DNA from: Epiperipatus broadwayi
Lineage: Eukaryota > Onychophora > Udeonychophora > Euonychophora > Peripatidae
Direction of reading: 5' to 3'
Length of the DNA stretch: 64,000 nucleotides
Assembly (NCBI GenBank): GCA_028023455.1
Contig: JAQFVV010006208.1
Location: 3,514,963 to 3,578,962, forward strand
Positions 1-12,529 of the stretch are shown piece by piece; within the stretch, counting starts at the first letter, position 1, and every line of letters starts with the position of its first letter. The notes below the pieces were generated by a model. It had not been told where the DNA came from, searched no databases, and worked only from the letters and a program-made list of their open reading frames with translations. The position numbers and the translations under genes are program-made.

Positions 1-92
1 TTCAATGCAAGCCTTCTAGCATCCATTTATTACTCTGGCTTGCACTGAGTGGCAATACATGTAGAGAGTTTTGCTTGTTTCAATCATTTTCT
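1..92 (-). repeat. R1 repeat, cut by window edge
   Basis: The minus-strand end of R1 (AATGGATGC, GCAAGCCAGAGTAAT, GCAAAACTCTC-type words) lies inside an RTE LINE fragment. The rest is outside the window. Confidence 0.8.
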
Positions 93-385
93 TCTGAGAA
101 AATCCATTGAACATTCCTTTAGTCTTTTTGGTATATATCTTTAATTCTTTTTTTTTTTTTGTTTTCATTTGATAATTCTTACAACATTTCTTAAAGCTCT
201 GAAACATTATTTGCAAAACAACCACATTTTCTGCAAAATTTAAAAATTCTAAATAATATTTATTTCATTTTAATTCTTTAGTTTCCCATTTTAACACACA
301 GAATTCTTACTGTTTTGGAGGATATAATCTTATCAATATTGATCTTCTGGTTTCATCATGTAATCTAATCATTACTGTTGCATGT
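93..385 (-). mobile_element. RTE LINE fragment (RT region)
   Basis: The sequence aligns by eye with the RT segment at 15700-16020, covering the part between the FADD motif and the FNRFSQ region (for example ATTATTTGCAAA and CTTCCCATTTTA-like words). It is heavily decayed, with homopolymer expansions. An R1 repeat is inserted at its left end (1-92). Confidence 0.7.
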
Positions 386-1661
386 GTGTGCGTGTGCATG
401 TGAAAAAACTTAAGAGTATTAAAATATATATCTATTGACTTAGAGTCAGATTTATATAAATGTTCAAGCAGGATGGTTTGAGTTCAAAATCTTAAGATAT
501 GAATTTTCATACCTTTAGTTGAATAGTAAAATGATTGCTAGATTCTTAACTGTATTATTTCCCACTTTGAGAACTTTACTACTAAAGACAAAAACCGGAA
601 ACCAGTCTGGTGACGTCATTTAAATGCACTTTCATCTGATAATCAGTGATCATTTAATCTTAGTATAAATTGCATTAGAATAGAAAGCTATTCTTGTTTT
701 ATTATATACTATGGATGAAATAGTTAGAAACTAATGTTCACTTAATAAACCTAATTAACTACACTTCAAACTCTGTCATTAATACTTCTATATCATCTCA
801 TAAGAATCTAGAAGTTATAATTGACTATTTATTAGTCTGCTTTCAGAACAGGTTATATTTGCCTGATTAATGAGATTTGTTTAAACTTCTTTACATTATT
901 AATCTCACACTCTTTCATCAAGTTACAATCTTTAGTGTCTATATAAATATATTAGTCCATAGATAAACATAATACCATTTTTATTATTTAAGGAGGTTGC
1001 CTTGACAACAAGTTGAGATTGTTGATAGCTTAAGGGTTGATTATTATCTTGTAAGAATGTGTGATAATTTACTATATGACATATGGAACCTAAAAACTAA
1101 ACAAGTATTAATTATCTTCATAATTTCATTGAATTAAAATCTATATTTATAACTGAATTATTTTTAAAAATATTGTGTAATTTGTATAACAAATATAGAC
1201 AAATTAGAATCTAAGATACCTATATTTCAAGGATAGAATTATACATAAATTTATAGTTTTTCTGCAAGAATTGCTCTATTTTAAACCATCAAAACTAGTT
1301 CTTGAAAGTTAAATTATGTGATAATAAATTAAACTAGTTTAAAATCTTAATAAATATATGGTGTTGCAAAAGTCACAATGGGATTTTAAAAAGAGATAAT
1401 TTCTTTAAATTTAATTTTTTTTAGGGCCTGCAAAATACATCTGGAAGATTAGATGTGGAGGAATACACCATGGAAATTAATCAAATTTTATTTTGAACAT
1501 CATCATTCAATAATTCAGACCCATTGAACTTACTGTCCAGAGCCGGCCTGAGAAAATGCGAAGCCTGGTGTAACATTTTTATGTGGAATCTCTTTTACAT
1601 ATGATTAAAAAACATTTAGATATTAAAAAGTATATATATATCTTATTAGCAGAAATATACA
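386..1661. other. no gene seen
   Basis: AT-rich sequence with short TG and TA runs. No conserved reading frame, RNA gene or recognised repeat was found. Confidence 0.6.
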
Positions 1662-2212
1662 ATTATGTATTTAATATATATGGTATATGAGCACAGACTT
1701 TTACACAACCCACCACTCTTTCTCATATCACTGACACAACTTGAACACTCTATTTTGTATCACTGACATACTTGAACACATATATGTCGAAAAGATAAAT
1801 AATCACCAATATACGTATTTCATGCTAAACCAGAAATCATAAGTTGGTCCAGATTATCATCTCTATACATATACGCAATAAGTGCTCAGATATATATTAT
1901 GATAGCCAATCTTTATACTTTAATGGACAGGCTTCAATCCACTCCCCACTCCAACTTTTCAACTGTCCATTCAATTGAAAATCTGATGATGGAAAGCTCA
2001 AAGACCACCCTGAGGCTGAGATTCTTGCATATATGTGTAGAGATGATAATCTGGACCATCTGATGATTGCTGGCTTAGCATGAAATACGTATATTGGTGA
2101 TTATTTATCTTTTCAACATATATGTGTTCAAGTGTATCAGTATTATGAGATAGGGTGGAAAGTGGTGGGTCATGTGAAAGTCTGTGCTCATATACCCTAT
2201 ATATTACATATA
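1662..2212. repeat. R2 inverted dimer
   Basis: Arms of about 180 bases face each other: GGTATATGAGCACAGACTTT at 1682 is complemented near 2196. R2 words are AAATAATCACCAATATA, TTTCATGCTAAACCAGCAAT, GGTCCAGATTATCATCTC and TTTAATGGACAGGCTTCAA. The outer end resembles a polymerase III B-box in some copies. Confidence 0.85.
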
Positions 2213-2543
2213 TTGATACAGGTATATAATAAGCCTGTATTTCAGTAATTAGCTATTTATTAAGAATAGATAAAATTGCTAATGAAGAGGATTGTTCTTG
2301 ACTTACATAGATCTTGAATAATTTTTAATAATCTTTAATCTTAAAAAAGACCTTTCTGCAAGTGCTACAGTTTGTAGTACTGTTAATACAATTTTGAGAA
2401 CAGTAGTAAAATTTGGATACAATTCTGATACTCTGTATCAAATTTTAATTTCATTAAATAAATTGACACAATTTGAATGTCAACTACCAAGAACACAGTT
2501 ACTCTTTGCAACATTTAAAAAAGCTATTTTAAATCAAATTTTA

Positions 2544-3050
2544 TATGTAGAGCTCGCAAAATAAGCTCTTAACAAGCTTTGATAATATCCTCAGCCCCAG
2601 ACTGGTTTCTGCTTCTGGCTTCATCAGTGAGGTGCCAGAATATTCAAGCATTAAATTAAAAATAGTAGGACAAGCCCAGCATTTTATCTAACATATAACT
2701 AATGAGTAGAAAATCTGAAATTGCCAACCCATATGTCTTCCAATCTAGCTATCTAACTCAAATAGCCATATGGGACTGAACTAAGTTCAGATACACCATA
2801 TCTTAATAGCTTTAGCAATATAAAATCGCCAAAGACTTAATAGCAAAAAATGAAATAACAAAAAAAAATCAAGTCAGATGTCACATGACTTAATTTAATA
2901 AAGCTTGTATTGTCAGAAGCAGAAACCAGTCTGGGGTTGAGGATATTCTCAAAGCTTGTTAAGGGCTTATTTTGCAAGCTGTATATATAACATTTGTAAA
3001 TACAAGCTTTATTAAATTAAGTCATGTGACATCTGACTTGATTTTTTGTC
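2544..3050. repeat. R3 fold-back element with interleaved inverted repeats
   Basis: Arm a (2555-2616, starting GCAAAATAAGCTCTTAACAA) pairs with 2914-2979. Arm b (about 2866-2912, with AGTCAGATGTCACATGACTT) pairs with 2999-3047. The order a, b, a', b' is interleaved. Near-identical flanks ATTTTAAATCAAATTTT (2526-2542) and ATTTTAAATCGAATTTT (3051-3067) may be a target duplication. Confidence 0.8.
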
Positions 3051-3111
3051 ATTTTAAATCGAATTTTGAATGTTATCAGAATTAAACAAAAAAAACAAAT
3101 TAAGTTTCATG

Positions 3112-3210
3112 TTTTTTTTTCATATGTCATAGCATCGGCCGAGACCGAACCCACAACCGTCTGCAACCAACTACTTGCTTGCAAGGCAGTTGCGATGACC
3201 TACCAACTAT
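3112..3210 (-). mobile_element. SINE-1 copy, diverged
   Basis: On the minus strand it shows GGTAGGTCATCGCAACTGCC, a GGGTTCGGTCTCGGCC T-arm, GATGCTATGACATATG and a nine-A tail. The order and spacing match the other copies. No target duplication is evident. Confidence 0.7.
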
Positions 3211-3214
3211 AATT

Positions 3215-4054
3215 AAAAATTATTGAATTTAAAAATAATCTTCATATGAAATCAGATAATCAGTTTCTTCATAAAAAAATTGTCATTTTCCATTCATTTC
3301 ATCGATTTTTTAAATTTGAATAACACTTTCAATTCTGTAGCAATTTCCTTTACAATAATTAAAGAAGATTTAAAATTCCAATTCTTGATAGTCATCAAAA
3401 AATTGTAATAGGCTTTTTAAATGTGAATTTGAAATGCCAATGGTTAGGACTGAAATATCTTGCAAACTACATTTAATTCATTTACTAAGTCATACTAAAT
3501 CATGAAACTCAATAAATATTCCAAATGATATAGTTTATTTTCAAGAGACTTAATTTCAGACTTCACTTTTATGTCACAGAAATGCGCATGAAATTGTTTT
3601 AAAGCAAGAGAAATTGCGGTAAATCGTATCTTACAGATTTCACACTTTCAAGATGGCATTCACACCTAGTTTCTAACAAGTTTTAGAGTAAGGTATTTTA
3701 CATGCTGTTTTAATGTACCCCAATGCTTCACATAACTTGAAAAAATATTATATAAAGTTTTGTAATATGCCAAAATTTAAAATTGCAAGGACAGATGATT
3801 TTGAACTGTCTCCAAGAATTAAATTCAAAATGTGGTTTCCACATGGAACATACGTGCTTACACACATTTGTATATTCCTCTTGTGTTAGGCCATTATTAT
3901 CTTTGACAATTTTCTAAATTCAAAACCTCTGTTTTTAACGTACTTTCTATTTTGGCAGTCAGCCCCTTCCTAGTAGAATCTTGTACTGAACTGTTCAAAA
4001 CCTATAAATCATTCTTGAATAATTACATATTTTTCATATTCATCTACATCAATA
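3215..4054. other. no gene seen
   Basis: AT-rich sequence without a supported feature. Confidence 0.6.
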
Positions 4055-4066
4055 TATCTTAAAACA

Positions 4067-4800
4067 CACATTACATGATCACCATTCTTTATGCTTACAC
4101 AAGCTATTTACAACAGGCAAGACTCCATATAGTAGCACCACTCAGTGCAAGCCAGAATAATCAATGGATGCAGGAAGGTTTGTGCATAAAATCCCTATCT
4201 AGTGCCAACTCACCCAATATCCACAGACTAGTTTCTAACTTGTGGCTATTATCAGTGAGGAGCCTTGGATTCAAGAGCACTGCACTAGATCTTAGGATCT
4301 AATGCAACTCTCCAGCAGCCATCTTTACTTTTTTTGCTAACTGTAATGAGTCCAAAATGAAGACAATAATGTTTTCAAACTAAGCTCACTAGCTTGTATG
4401 GTCGTATAGATCTGAACTCAGTTCAGCATCCATACTTTTTGGTGCCTTTGGTAATTTAATAACCAGTCACCATAATCCTATTGGTTAGGATTGGTGTTAA
4501 ACCATCAAACATCACATGATCACTATTCTTTATGATTATACAAGCTGTTTACATATAGGCAAAGTTTTATAGTTAGCTAAAAAAGTAAACGGTGACTGCT
4601 GGTGGGTAGCATTAGATCCTAAGATGTAGGTGGAGTGCTCTCAGATCCAAGGCTCCTCACTGAAGAAAGCCACAAGCTAGAAACTATTCTGGGAATATTG
4701 GATGAATAGGCACTAGATAAGGATTATATGCACAAACCTTCCTGCATCCATTGATTACTCTGGCTTGCTAGAGTGGCTCTAGTATATGGAGAGTTTTGCC
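4067..4800. repeat. R1 inverted dimer with target duplication
   Basis: A plus copy to about 4567 is followed by a shorter minus copy (4568-4800). The unit is flanked by TATCTTAAAACA (4055-4066 and 4801-4812, 12 bp). R1 is an interspersed family of up to about 470 bases. Its typical order of words is AAACATCACATGATCACC, GGCAAAACTCTCCATACAG, AATCAATGGATGC, ATCTTAGGATCTAATGCAAC, TCTGAACTCAGTTCAGCA and TTAGGCAGGATTGGT. It has no coding capacity. Confidence 0.85.
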
Positions 4801-4812
4801 TATCTTAAAACA

Positions 4813-5717
4813 ACAGATAATTACTTTTGATGGCTTATATCTGGAGCATAATTTAGGGAAATTGTGAAATATTTAACTTCTCTAATTTTATTATTTCATG
4901 TCTCACTTTTTTTGCCAAAGAGGAAATAAGTTCATTTTGAATTGTATAAGATAAATAGAAAGATGATGCTGTACTTTTGCAACATTCTGAACATTATTTC
5001 AAAGTTGGACAAATTTTGCAATTTTATCAACCCTAAGAAATTACAAGTGCGTGATTTATGCAAAACATCCCTACTCTCTCTGCAAGCCAAACTGTGTTCT
5101 GATATATACAAAACTGTGGCAATTATTCATTTGCACATAATTTTTAAATGTATTTTATTTCTAATTATTTTTTCATATTCTTTGTCAATAGGGTTTCCCA
5201 ATTTTAGATTTTTTTGCAAGTTGTAATAATTTGTACATCACTTGTAAATGATGTTCTGATCTTTTGTGACTTTGTAACCGAGAACTTAAATGTGCCCAGT
5301 TATTAAGTTCATTTAAACACAAAAGAATCAATGTCTGAGGAAAATAATTTGCATGCATAACACCATGTTGCATCATGATCTTTGGTAAAGTAACCATCTT
5401 CATCGTTGGTGTTATCCACTTGTTAATTTACTTAGATAATAATTTTTAGATAACTCCTGTTATTTACATCTTTTGAAAGTTGTAGCTTTTTTATTTATGC
5501 CACATAATTTTGCACCAAAGTCATTTAAAACCTTTCAATAATAATTTCAGGTCATGTGCCAAGAACATTGATGTCAAAGTTTTCAATTGTCTTGTTTGCT
5601 GTATAAAAATATTTTTTTGGTTTCTTTATCTTTAAGAAGCTGTAATTTTATATATAGCTTGTCATCTATTTCCTTTTCATTTGAAAGGGAACTGGCTTTA
5701 AGATTAGATCATTAATC
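4813..5717. other. no gene seen
   Basis: Two short overlapping frames (94 and 72 codons, opposite strands) exist but lack motifs and look like chance. Confidence 0.6.
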
Positions 5718-5726
5718 TGCTGCATG

Positions 5727-6119
5727 ACAGAGGCAAAAACTTTCCATACAGTAGTGCCACGCAGTGTACGCCAGAGTAATCAATGGATGCAGGAAGGTTT
5801 TAAGTCCCTGTCTAGCGCCTATTCATCCAATACCATTAGACTAGTTTCTAGCTTGTGGCTTTTATCAGTGAGAAGTCTTGGATCTGAGAGTGTGCACCTA
5901 AATCCTAGGCCCTAATGCAACCCTCCAGCAGCCACCTTTTACTTTGTTTAGCTAACTATAAAGCTGTGAGTCCAAAATGAAAATGAAATAACGTTTTCAA
6001 GCTAAGTTCATTAGCTCGTATAGTCGTATAAATCTGAACTCACTTCAGCATCCATACTTTTTGATGTCTTTGGTTCTTTAATAACCACAGTCACCGTCAT
6101 GATGTTTGTTGGTTTAATG
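5727..6119 (+). repeat. R1 monomer with target duplication
   Basis: A single plus copy is flanked by TGCTGCATG (5718-5726 and 6120-6128, 9 bp). It begins ACAGAGGCAAAAACTTTCC and ends in a TGATGTTTGTTGGTTTAA-type terminus. It interrupts the end of the 96-codon minus-strand frame. Confidence 0.85.
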
Positions 6120-6404
6120 TGCTGCATGTTTATTCCTTTCAAACAACTGCAATTCAAATGTCTTTTCTTCACTTAACTTATTTTTAGAAACTTCTTCCTT
6201 TTCATTTAAATGAGAAACAGCCTTTTGATGATTTCGGTTATTGATATCAAACTGAATAGTTTCATTCATTTCATCAGTTTTTGTTTTATTTTTCAATAAC
6301 TGTAAATACTTTGACTCTAATGCGTTTTTAAAAATTTTGCAGCAGCATCTTGCTGCCATTGCATGACTTCTGTCATCCATTTCTTTTAAATTTTTCATAG
6401 CCAC
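6114..6404 (-). CDS. unassigned 96-codon reading frame
   Basis: I do not recognise this product. The frame reads about 96 residues, rich in Lys, Glu and Asn, with a segment KNLKEMDDRSHAMAARCCCK near its start, and looks helical and charged. In the genomic frame there is a stop about 25 codons upstream of the Met-Lys start. It could be an exon fragment, a small transposon accessory protein, or chance. Its last codon and stop have been replaced by an R1 repeat insertion (5727-6119): removing the repeat would put the frame at a natural TAA one codon later. The frame therefore existed before the repeat landed. Confidence 0.3.
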   Translation of the reverse strand: MAMKNLKEMDDRSHAMAARCCCKIFKNALESKYLQLLKNKTKTDEMNETIQFDINNRNHQKAVSHLNEKEEVSKNKLSEEKTFELQLFERNKHAAH

Positions 6405-6744
6405 ATAGCTACTTTCTTCATATCTTTAGTAGTTATTATGCAGGATTGCCTAAAAAAATAACATAAAATCATATTTATATAATCCACTTGTTATATATTA
6501 TTAATACTTTACCATGCATGACATGGTTAAATTATTTGCTAAATATATATATCAACAAACATGATGACACATGCAAATTTCCTCATATTTGGAATAATTT
6601 TTAAAAAACAAGATTTTATGACTTTTTATAGGATCTCTACAACCATATTCATAATCAAAATCATACGTAAATGAATTTGCAAAATATTTCATTTATATCG
6701 GTAACCTGTGAAAATCTTCATATCAATATGTATATATAATATAT

Positions 6745-7012
6745 AATAATAAAAATAATAAATATAATGGTAATTACCTATTATATACAGGTTCTAAATC
6801 TGCAGAAATACTTTTGGTTAATTCCTTAACCTGCCTCAATTACCGTTAAATTCAAAAAACAAAATGGCAGTTGAGGCAGGTTAAGGAATTAACCGAAAGT
6901 ACTTCTGCGGATTGAAAGACTGTGTATAATAGTTAATTATTGTTATATTTATATATTTTATTGTTATTACAACAGGTTTTTAATTAAAGGATATTTTATT
7001 TGTATTATGTAT
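6745..7012. repeat. R4 palindromic element, copy 1
   Basis: About 80-base arms meet around GTTAAATTCAAAAAACAAAA, with arm words CTGCAGAAATACTTTTGGTT and AACCGAAAGTACTTCTGCGG. A one-sided block TTTTTAATTAAAGGATATTT follows the right arm and is shared with the second copy. Confidence 0.85.
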
Positions 7013-7998
7013 ATATGGCAGCTTGCTGTATTTAGATTGGTTTGGGCATCACCTGGCAATATTTTGAGAATATATCCCAGAAAATATACATTATGTATAT
7101 ATTTTGATAGAATTCAAAATACCTTTTTTTAATATGTGATGAAACTAATCGCTATATAATACTATTTGTAATACCCGGTCAAATCATATAGAACATGAGG
7201 CACCCTGGATAAAATGGATGTGGAATTAATATACAGACCAGACGTTGTATAAAACAAATAATAAAGCACTAATTTATTTATAAAGTAACATAATTGTCAC
7301 AAAATATACAATTTTCTTTTACCATAAACATATTTCCATTACTGACTATATTATATTTTTTAAAAATCTGATAGTAAGTGTAATTTTTTAAATATATATA
7401 TAATTATTGCATTAGTCAACTTTGGTGCCCAGATTAATTCATAAGTACCAATTATTTAAAACAAAAACAATTTGTTATGCCTTAATATAATTTCACATTA
7501 TGCATGAAATAAATGATTACCAATCTTTGAATTTTGTTTTAGGATGGACATATTCCATATCAAATTGCAAAAGCTAAAGTTTTATAACAAATAGAGTGAC
7601 GAAATGCCAGTATATTTAATTACTTGTTCTACTATATACCAGATGAACTCTGGGCTTATTTTTCCCAGTGTTTTTTATTTACTCATTGTATGTCATTCTT
7701 CTGAACTATATTAAGGGATTGATGAACCATAAAAACATGGAGCATTTTAACACCAAATTACTTATCAGTGTTTGTGGCTGTTTCTGCAGCTGACTGGAAA
7801 TCTTTATCACAAAATGTATACTATATCTCTACTTAAAAGCATTTGTACTGTTTTTTCCCAATGTTTTTTATTTAATGGCAGAAGGAAGAAATTACTTTCT
7901 TTGCATAAATGTAGCAGTTGTGAATTTGACACATGACATCGGACAAACATTCATAAATTCACCAATCAGATAACAGAGAAAATATGGATTTTATATAT

Positions 7999-8835
7999 AA
8001 GATTTGAAATGTCAGGTACTCATATCTGGAGCCTAATTGTAAATATAGGGGATTTGAACTTATACTTTCAAGCCCCTTCACCATCCACTCTATTACATAC
8101 CATTTATACCCATGACCTCACCCATGCAGAAAAGAAATAATCACGAATATACATATTTCATGCTAAAACAGCACTCATCAGATGTTCCAGATTATTATCT
8201 CCCACACGTTTATATAATCAATGTCCAGTTTATATTAAGAAAGCAAATCCTTACACTTTAATGGACCGGCTTCAACCTACTCCAACCTCCATTCTTCAGT
8301 CATTCATATTATTGAAAATCTGATGATAGAATTCCCAAATCCCCCGCTGATGCCAATATTGTTGTCATTCCCATGTTGACCTCAAGTCACTCTGATCCCT
8401 CATGTATAGGACAGTATCCATATAAATACATAGAAGAGGGATGGGCATAATGCAGGTTTAATATGTAAGATTTGAAGTACCAGGTACTCTTATACCTGGA
8501 GCCTAATTATAAATGTAGGGAATTTGACCTCAGAGTTCAAACCCCTTCACCATACACCCTATCTCATACCACTGATACACATTGGTCCAGATTACCATCT
8601 CCCATACATATAATCAGTGCTCGGTTTATATTAAGATAGCAAATCCTTACACTTTAATGGACTGGCTTCAACCTACTCCAATATCCAACTCTTCAGCCAT
8701 TCGTACTATTGAAAATCTGATAGAACTCCCAAATCCCATGCTGATGCCAATATTGTTGTCATGCCCATGTTGACCTCAAGTCACTCTGAGACCTCATGTA
8801 TAGGACAGAATCCATTTAAATACATAGAAGAAGGA
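7999..8835 (+). repeat. R2 tandem pair, offset 468 bp
   Basis: Two plus copies begin AAGATTTGAA at 7999 and 8467 and continue with CAGGTACTC and TGGAGCCTAATT. The second lacks about 80 bases around the TTTCATGCTAAA part. Both end with CATAGAAGA(G/A)GGATGGGC. Here R2 is tandem, not inverted. Confidence 0.8.
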
Positions 8836-9287
8836 TGGGCAAATTATTTTCACTAGGAGCGTATGTTGTAATAAGTAAATTCTCATACAAAATACTAATT
8901 TTGCAGGATACAATACATTTTACATTACAAACACTAATACATATGATTTAGCATATATTTTACTTAAGTTATATAAAGCTAACATCATTTGAAATAAGTG
9001 CTTGTCTGTCAAGTAAATTTGCAACTATCTTCCGATGAAAAATCTTTATACCTGAGCTAAATTTTTCCTTCAAAATATATTTTATAAATATATTTTGTTA
9101 ATTTTATTAAATCTCTTTCGCAAACTCTTCTCATTATTACAATTAACATCCCAATGCCATATACGTAAGAAACTGATATATATTCAAAACACCTATAGTC
9201 AAGCAATGCATAAATAATAGGCACACCACATGAATAAAATAAAAAGAAATATCCTCATTTATTAATCACTATTTACAACAATAATTT

Positions 9288-9990
9288 ATGCAATATGGCC
9301 CTTTCAAACTCAGACTTTCACATGACCCTGAACTCTCCAAGCCATCTCATATTGCTGATCCACCTGATCACACACATATTGAAAAGATAAATAATCACCA
9401 ATATATGTATTTCATGCTAAGCCAGCAATCATTAGTTGGTCCAGATTACATCTCTACACATATATACAATCACTGCTCAGCTTTATATTAAGATAGCCAA
9501 TCTTCATACTTTAATGGACAGGCTTCAAACTAATCTGATGATGGAACATTCAAAGCCCATGTTAGTGCCAAGGTATTGAAACAGTGCATTAAAGATTTGC
9601 CCATCCCTTGCATATGTGTGTATTTCCATACATGAGGGATCAGAATGACTAACATCAACATGGGTAGGATGATAACCTTGACCCTAACGTGGGCTTTGAA
9701 TGTTCCATCATCAGATTTTCAATGAAATGGATGGCTGAGGAGTTGTGGATTGGAGTAGTTTGAAGCCTGTCCATTAAAGTATGAAGGTTGGCTATCTTAA
9801 TATAAAGCTGAGCACTGGTATATGTGTGTGGAGATAGTAATCTGGACCAACAGATGATTGCTAGTTTAGCATGAAATACATATATTGGGGATTATTTATA
9901 TTTTCAACATGTGTGTGATCAGGTGGGTCAGCAATATGAGATGGCATGGAGAGTTGACGATCGTGTAAAAATCTGAGTTCGAATCCTATA
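9288..9990. repeat. R2 inverted dimer
   Basis: A plus arm (9288-9560) and a minus arm (9690-9990) are complementary over most of their length, with a loop holding GCCCATCCCTTGCATATG. The minus end carries GAGTTCGAATCC, a match to the tRNA B-box consensus. Confidence 0.85.
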
Positions 9991-10430
9991 TATATTACGT
10001 TATATGTGCAGGTGCCTGTACAGTGTATTAATATGCCCATTATATTGCTATTTAAATATGTTAAATAATGATTTTTTTATATAACTTAAGATAGCAGTTA
10101 CACATTTGCACACATGTTTATCAAGACAGTTGTTATATTGATAATATCTCTATCATAATTTAGATTTTAATTTTATAATATTACTATTACACTATTTCTG
10201 GTAAAGTTTATGTTTCGTTTTAAATTAACAATATATAAAATTTTGATTGGATTTTTTTTATTAATTTATGTCAAATGAAGATTATTTTTTTATTTTGGCT
10301 TATGAAGTAAAATTTTGGATAAACTGATCTGTGAATTATGGCTTTCACCTTATGATGACAAATTAGGGTTTGTCACTTAAATTACTAACTATATTATTAA
10401 TTTACTGTTACATTTCCAATGAACTTTAAT

Positions 10431-11476
10431 CGCACCACTAAACATCACATGATCACTATTTCGTATGCTTGCTCATAACTATTATTAAACAGGCCAAACT
10501 CTCCACACAGTAGTGCCATTCAGTGAAAGCCAGAGTAATCAATGGATGCCAGAAAGCTTATGCATAAAATCCCTATCTAGTGCTTACTCAACCTATATCC
10601 CCAAGACTAGTTTCTTGCCTGTGGCTTTCATCAGTGAGGAGCTTTAGATCTGAGAGCACTATACCTAGATCTTAGGATCTAATGCAACCCTCCAGCAGCC
10701 ACTTTTTATCTCTACTTAATTATAAAACTACAAGTCTAAAATTAAAAACACAATAATATTTTCAATCCAAGCTCATTATTTTATATAGTCATATAGTTCT
10801 GAACTCAGTTCAGTACTAATACATTTTGGTGTCTGTGGTTTTCTAGTAACCATAGCCACCACTATCCTATTAGGCAGGATTGGTATTAAATCACTAAACA
10901 TCACATGCCATTTTTTATTCTTGGGATATTGGATGAGTAGGCACTAGATAGAAATTTTAGGCACAAGCCTTCTGGCATCCATTGATTACTCTGGCTTGTA
11001 CCGAGTAGCACTACTGTATGGAGAGTTTTGCCCATTAGCAAGCATAAAAATGGTGATCATATGATGTCTAGTGGTTTAATATCATTCCTGCCTAATAGGA
11101 TAGTGATGGCTGTGGTTATTAAAGAACCAAAGACACCAAAATGTATGGGTACTGAACTGAGTTCAGAACTATATGACTATATAAAATAATGAGCTTGGAT
11201 TGAAAATATTGTTTTCAATTTTAGACTCATAGTTTCATAATTAAGTAAAGATAAAATATGGCTGCTGGAGGACTGCATTAGTTCCTAAGATCTAGGTGCA
11301 GTGCTCTTGGATCTAAAGCTTCTCACTGATGAAAACCACAAGCAAGAAACTAGTCTGGGCATATTGGATGAATAGACACTAGATAGGAATTTTATGCATA
11401 AGCCTTCTGGCATCCATTGATTATATTAGCTTGCACTGAGTGGCACTACTGTACGGAGAGTTTGGCTTGTTTTAAT
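10431..11476. repeat. R1 multimer (+, -, -) with target duplication
   Basis: A plus copy to about 10915, a partial minus copy (10921-11037) and a longer minus copy (11038-11476) make up one unit flanked by AACTTTAAT (10422-10430 and 11477-11485, 9 bp). The two minus copies stand head to tail, joined through the CATGTGATGTTTAGTGG-type border, so the family also forms true tandems. Confidence 0.8.
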
Positions 11477-11869
11477 AACTTTAATTACAGTGATAAACAG
11501 AGTTGCTTGTTTTAAATTAACCCAGAAATATAATTATTCATTATTTTAAGCTATTATTATTGCACTTCAGGATAAAATTCTCAAAGATTAATCCACTAAT
11601 GCTAGTCCCTAGCCAATCTCTCAACAACAAACGAGAAAATTTTTTAATTTAATCATTCGTCTCACATGTGATCTTTTTTAAGTCTTTAAATAATATTCTC
11701 TTGAAATCCAATCTGAGATGTCAACATTCCATTAATTGTAATCTTTTAGCTTATATCCAGCTTAGTTTCATTTCAGTGTTAATCCATTGAATTATGCCAA
11801 AAATAATTGTTTGCTTTGGCACCCATGCTTTTCATTTTCACTCCCTTACTCCTGATATTGATATTTATT

Positions 11870-12520
11870 TCCGAGTAGTTTTAAAGCTCTGTATCGATCT
11901 CATGTCGAATGTCCATCTCTCAGATCAACCAGTAAGAATTGGTAAAATTCACTTCATCATACCATTTCCAATTTTATTATACACTTCAAGAATACTATTT
12001 TTTATACCTAAACTTTATTCTTACAGTTTCGACTGTCCTGCGGTCATCATCGGAGCTAAATATGCAAATATATAATCATACAATTAATTCATTTTATACA
12101 AGTATTTATATACATAATCACACAGACATCTTTTAAGAATTAACCTATTTTCTTTTAGTAGTAAAATATTTCTATACCATGTACTCCATTCTATAATTAA
12201 TTCCATCCATTTTGTTACCATCTGTATTAATAGTCTAACCAAGGTATTTTATAGTTATTAATTTGTTTGATCAATGAGAATAGATCTTTATTTTATGCTC
12301 AGAAAATCCACTGAATCTTACTTTAGTCTTTCTGTCATTTATCTTTATTCCTACTTTTTTTAGTTTTATCTGATAACTTTGCAACATTGTTTTATGCAAA
12401 ATTGATAACATCGTTTGTAGAATAGAGATGACTTAAAATATTTTTTTTTTCCTTTTTTACTTTATCTTCACATTTTAATCCACAAAATTCTTGCAACTCT
12501 GCTAACAATTTGTATCCTTT
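11870..12520 (-). mobile_element. RTE LINE fragment (RT C-terminal part) with R5-type insertion
   Basis: Words matching the RT thumb of the copy at 15.3-15.9 kb are visible, such as the reverse complement of GTTCTTACTTATGGATCTGAG, the ATTAATTCCATCC / TTTACCATCTGTATTAAT block and the FNRFSQ coding region. An R5-like repeat (about 11985-12140) interrupts it. No open frame remains. Confidence 0.65.
11985..12140. repeat. R5-related repeat
   Basis: It shares CTTACAGTTTCGACTGTCCTG and GGTCATCATCGGAGC-type words with R5, followed by ATATGCAAATATATAATCAT and ACAATTAATTCATTTTATAC, a block also seen near 38.75 kb. It is a single arm, inserted in an RTE LINE fragment. Confidence 0.65.
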
Positions 12521-12529
12521 ATTCATTTT

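Noticed and set aside
4075-5915. Frames of 60-95 codons over R1 and R2 repeats (for example at 4075, 5724, 22202, 23412, 50982, 58945)
   Set aside because: They coincide with non-coding repeat units, are not conserved in frame between copies, and have no motif.
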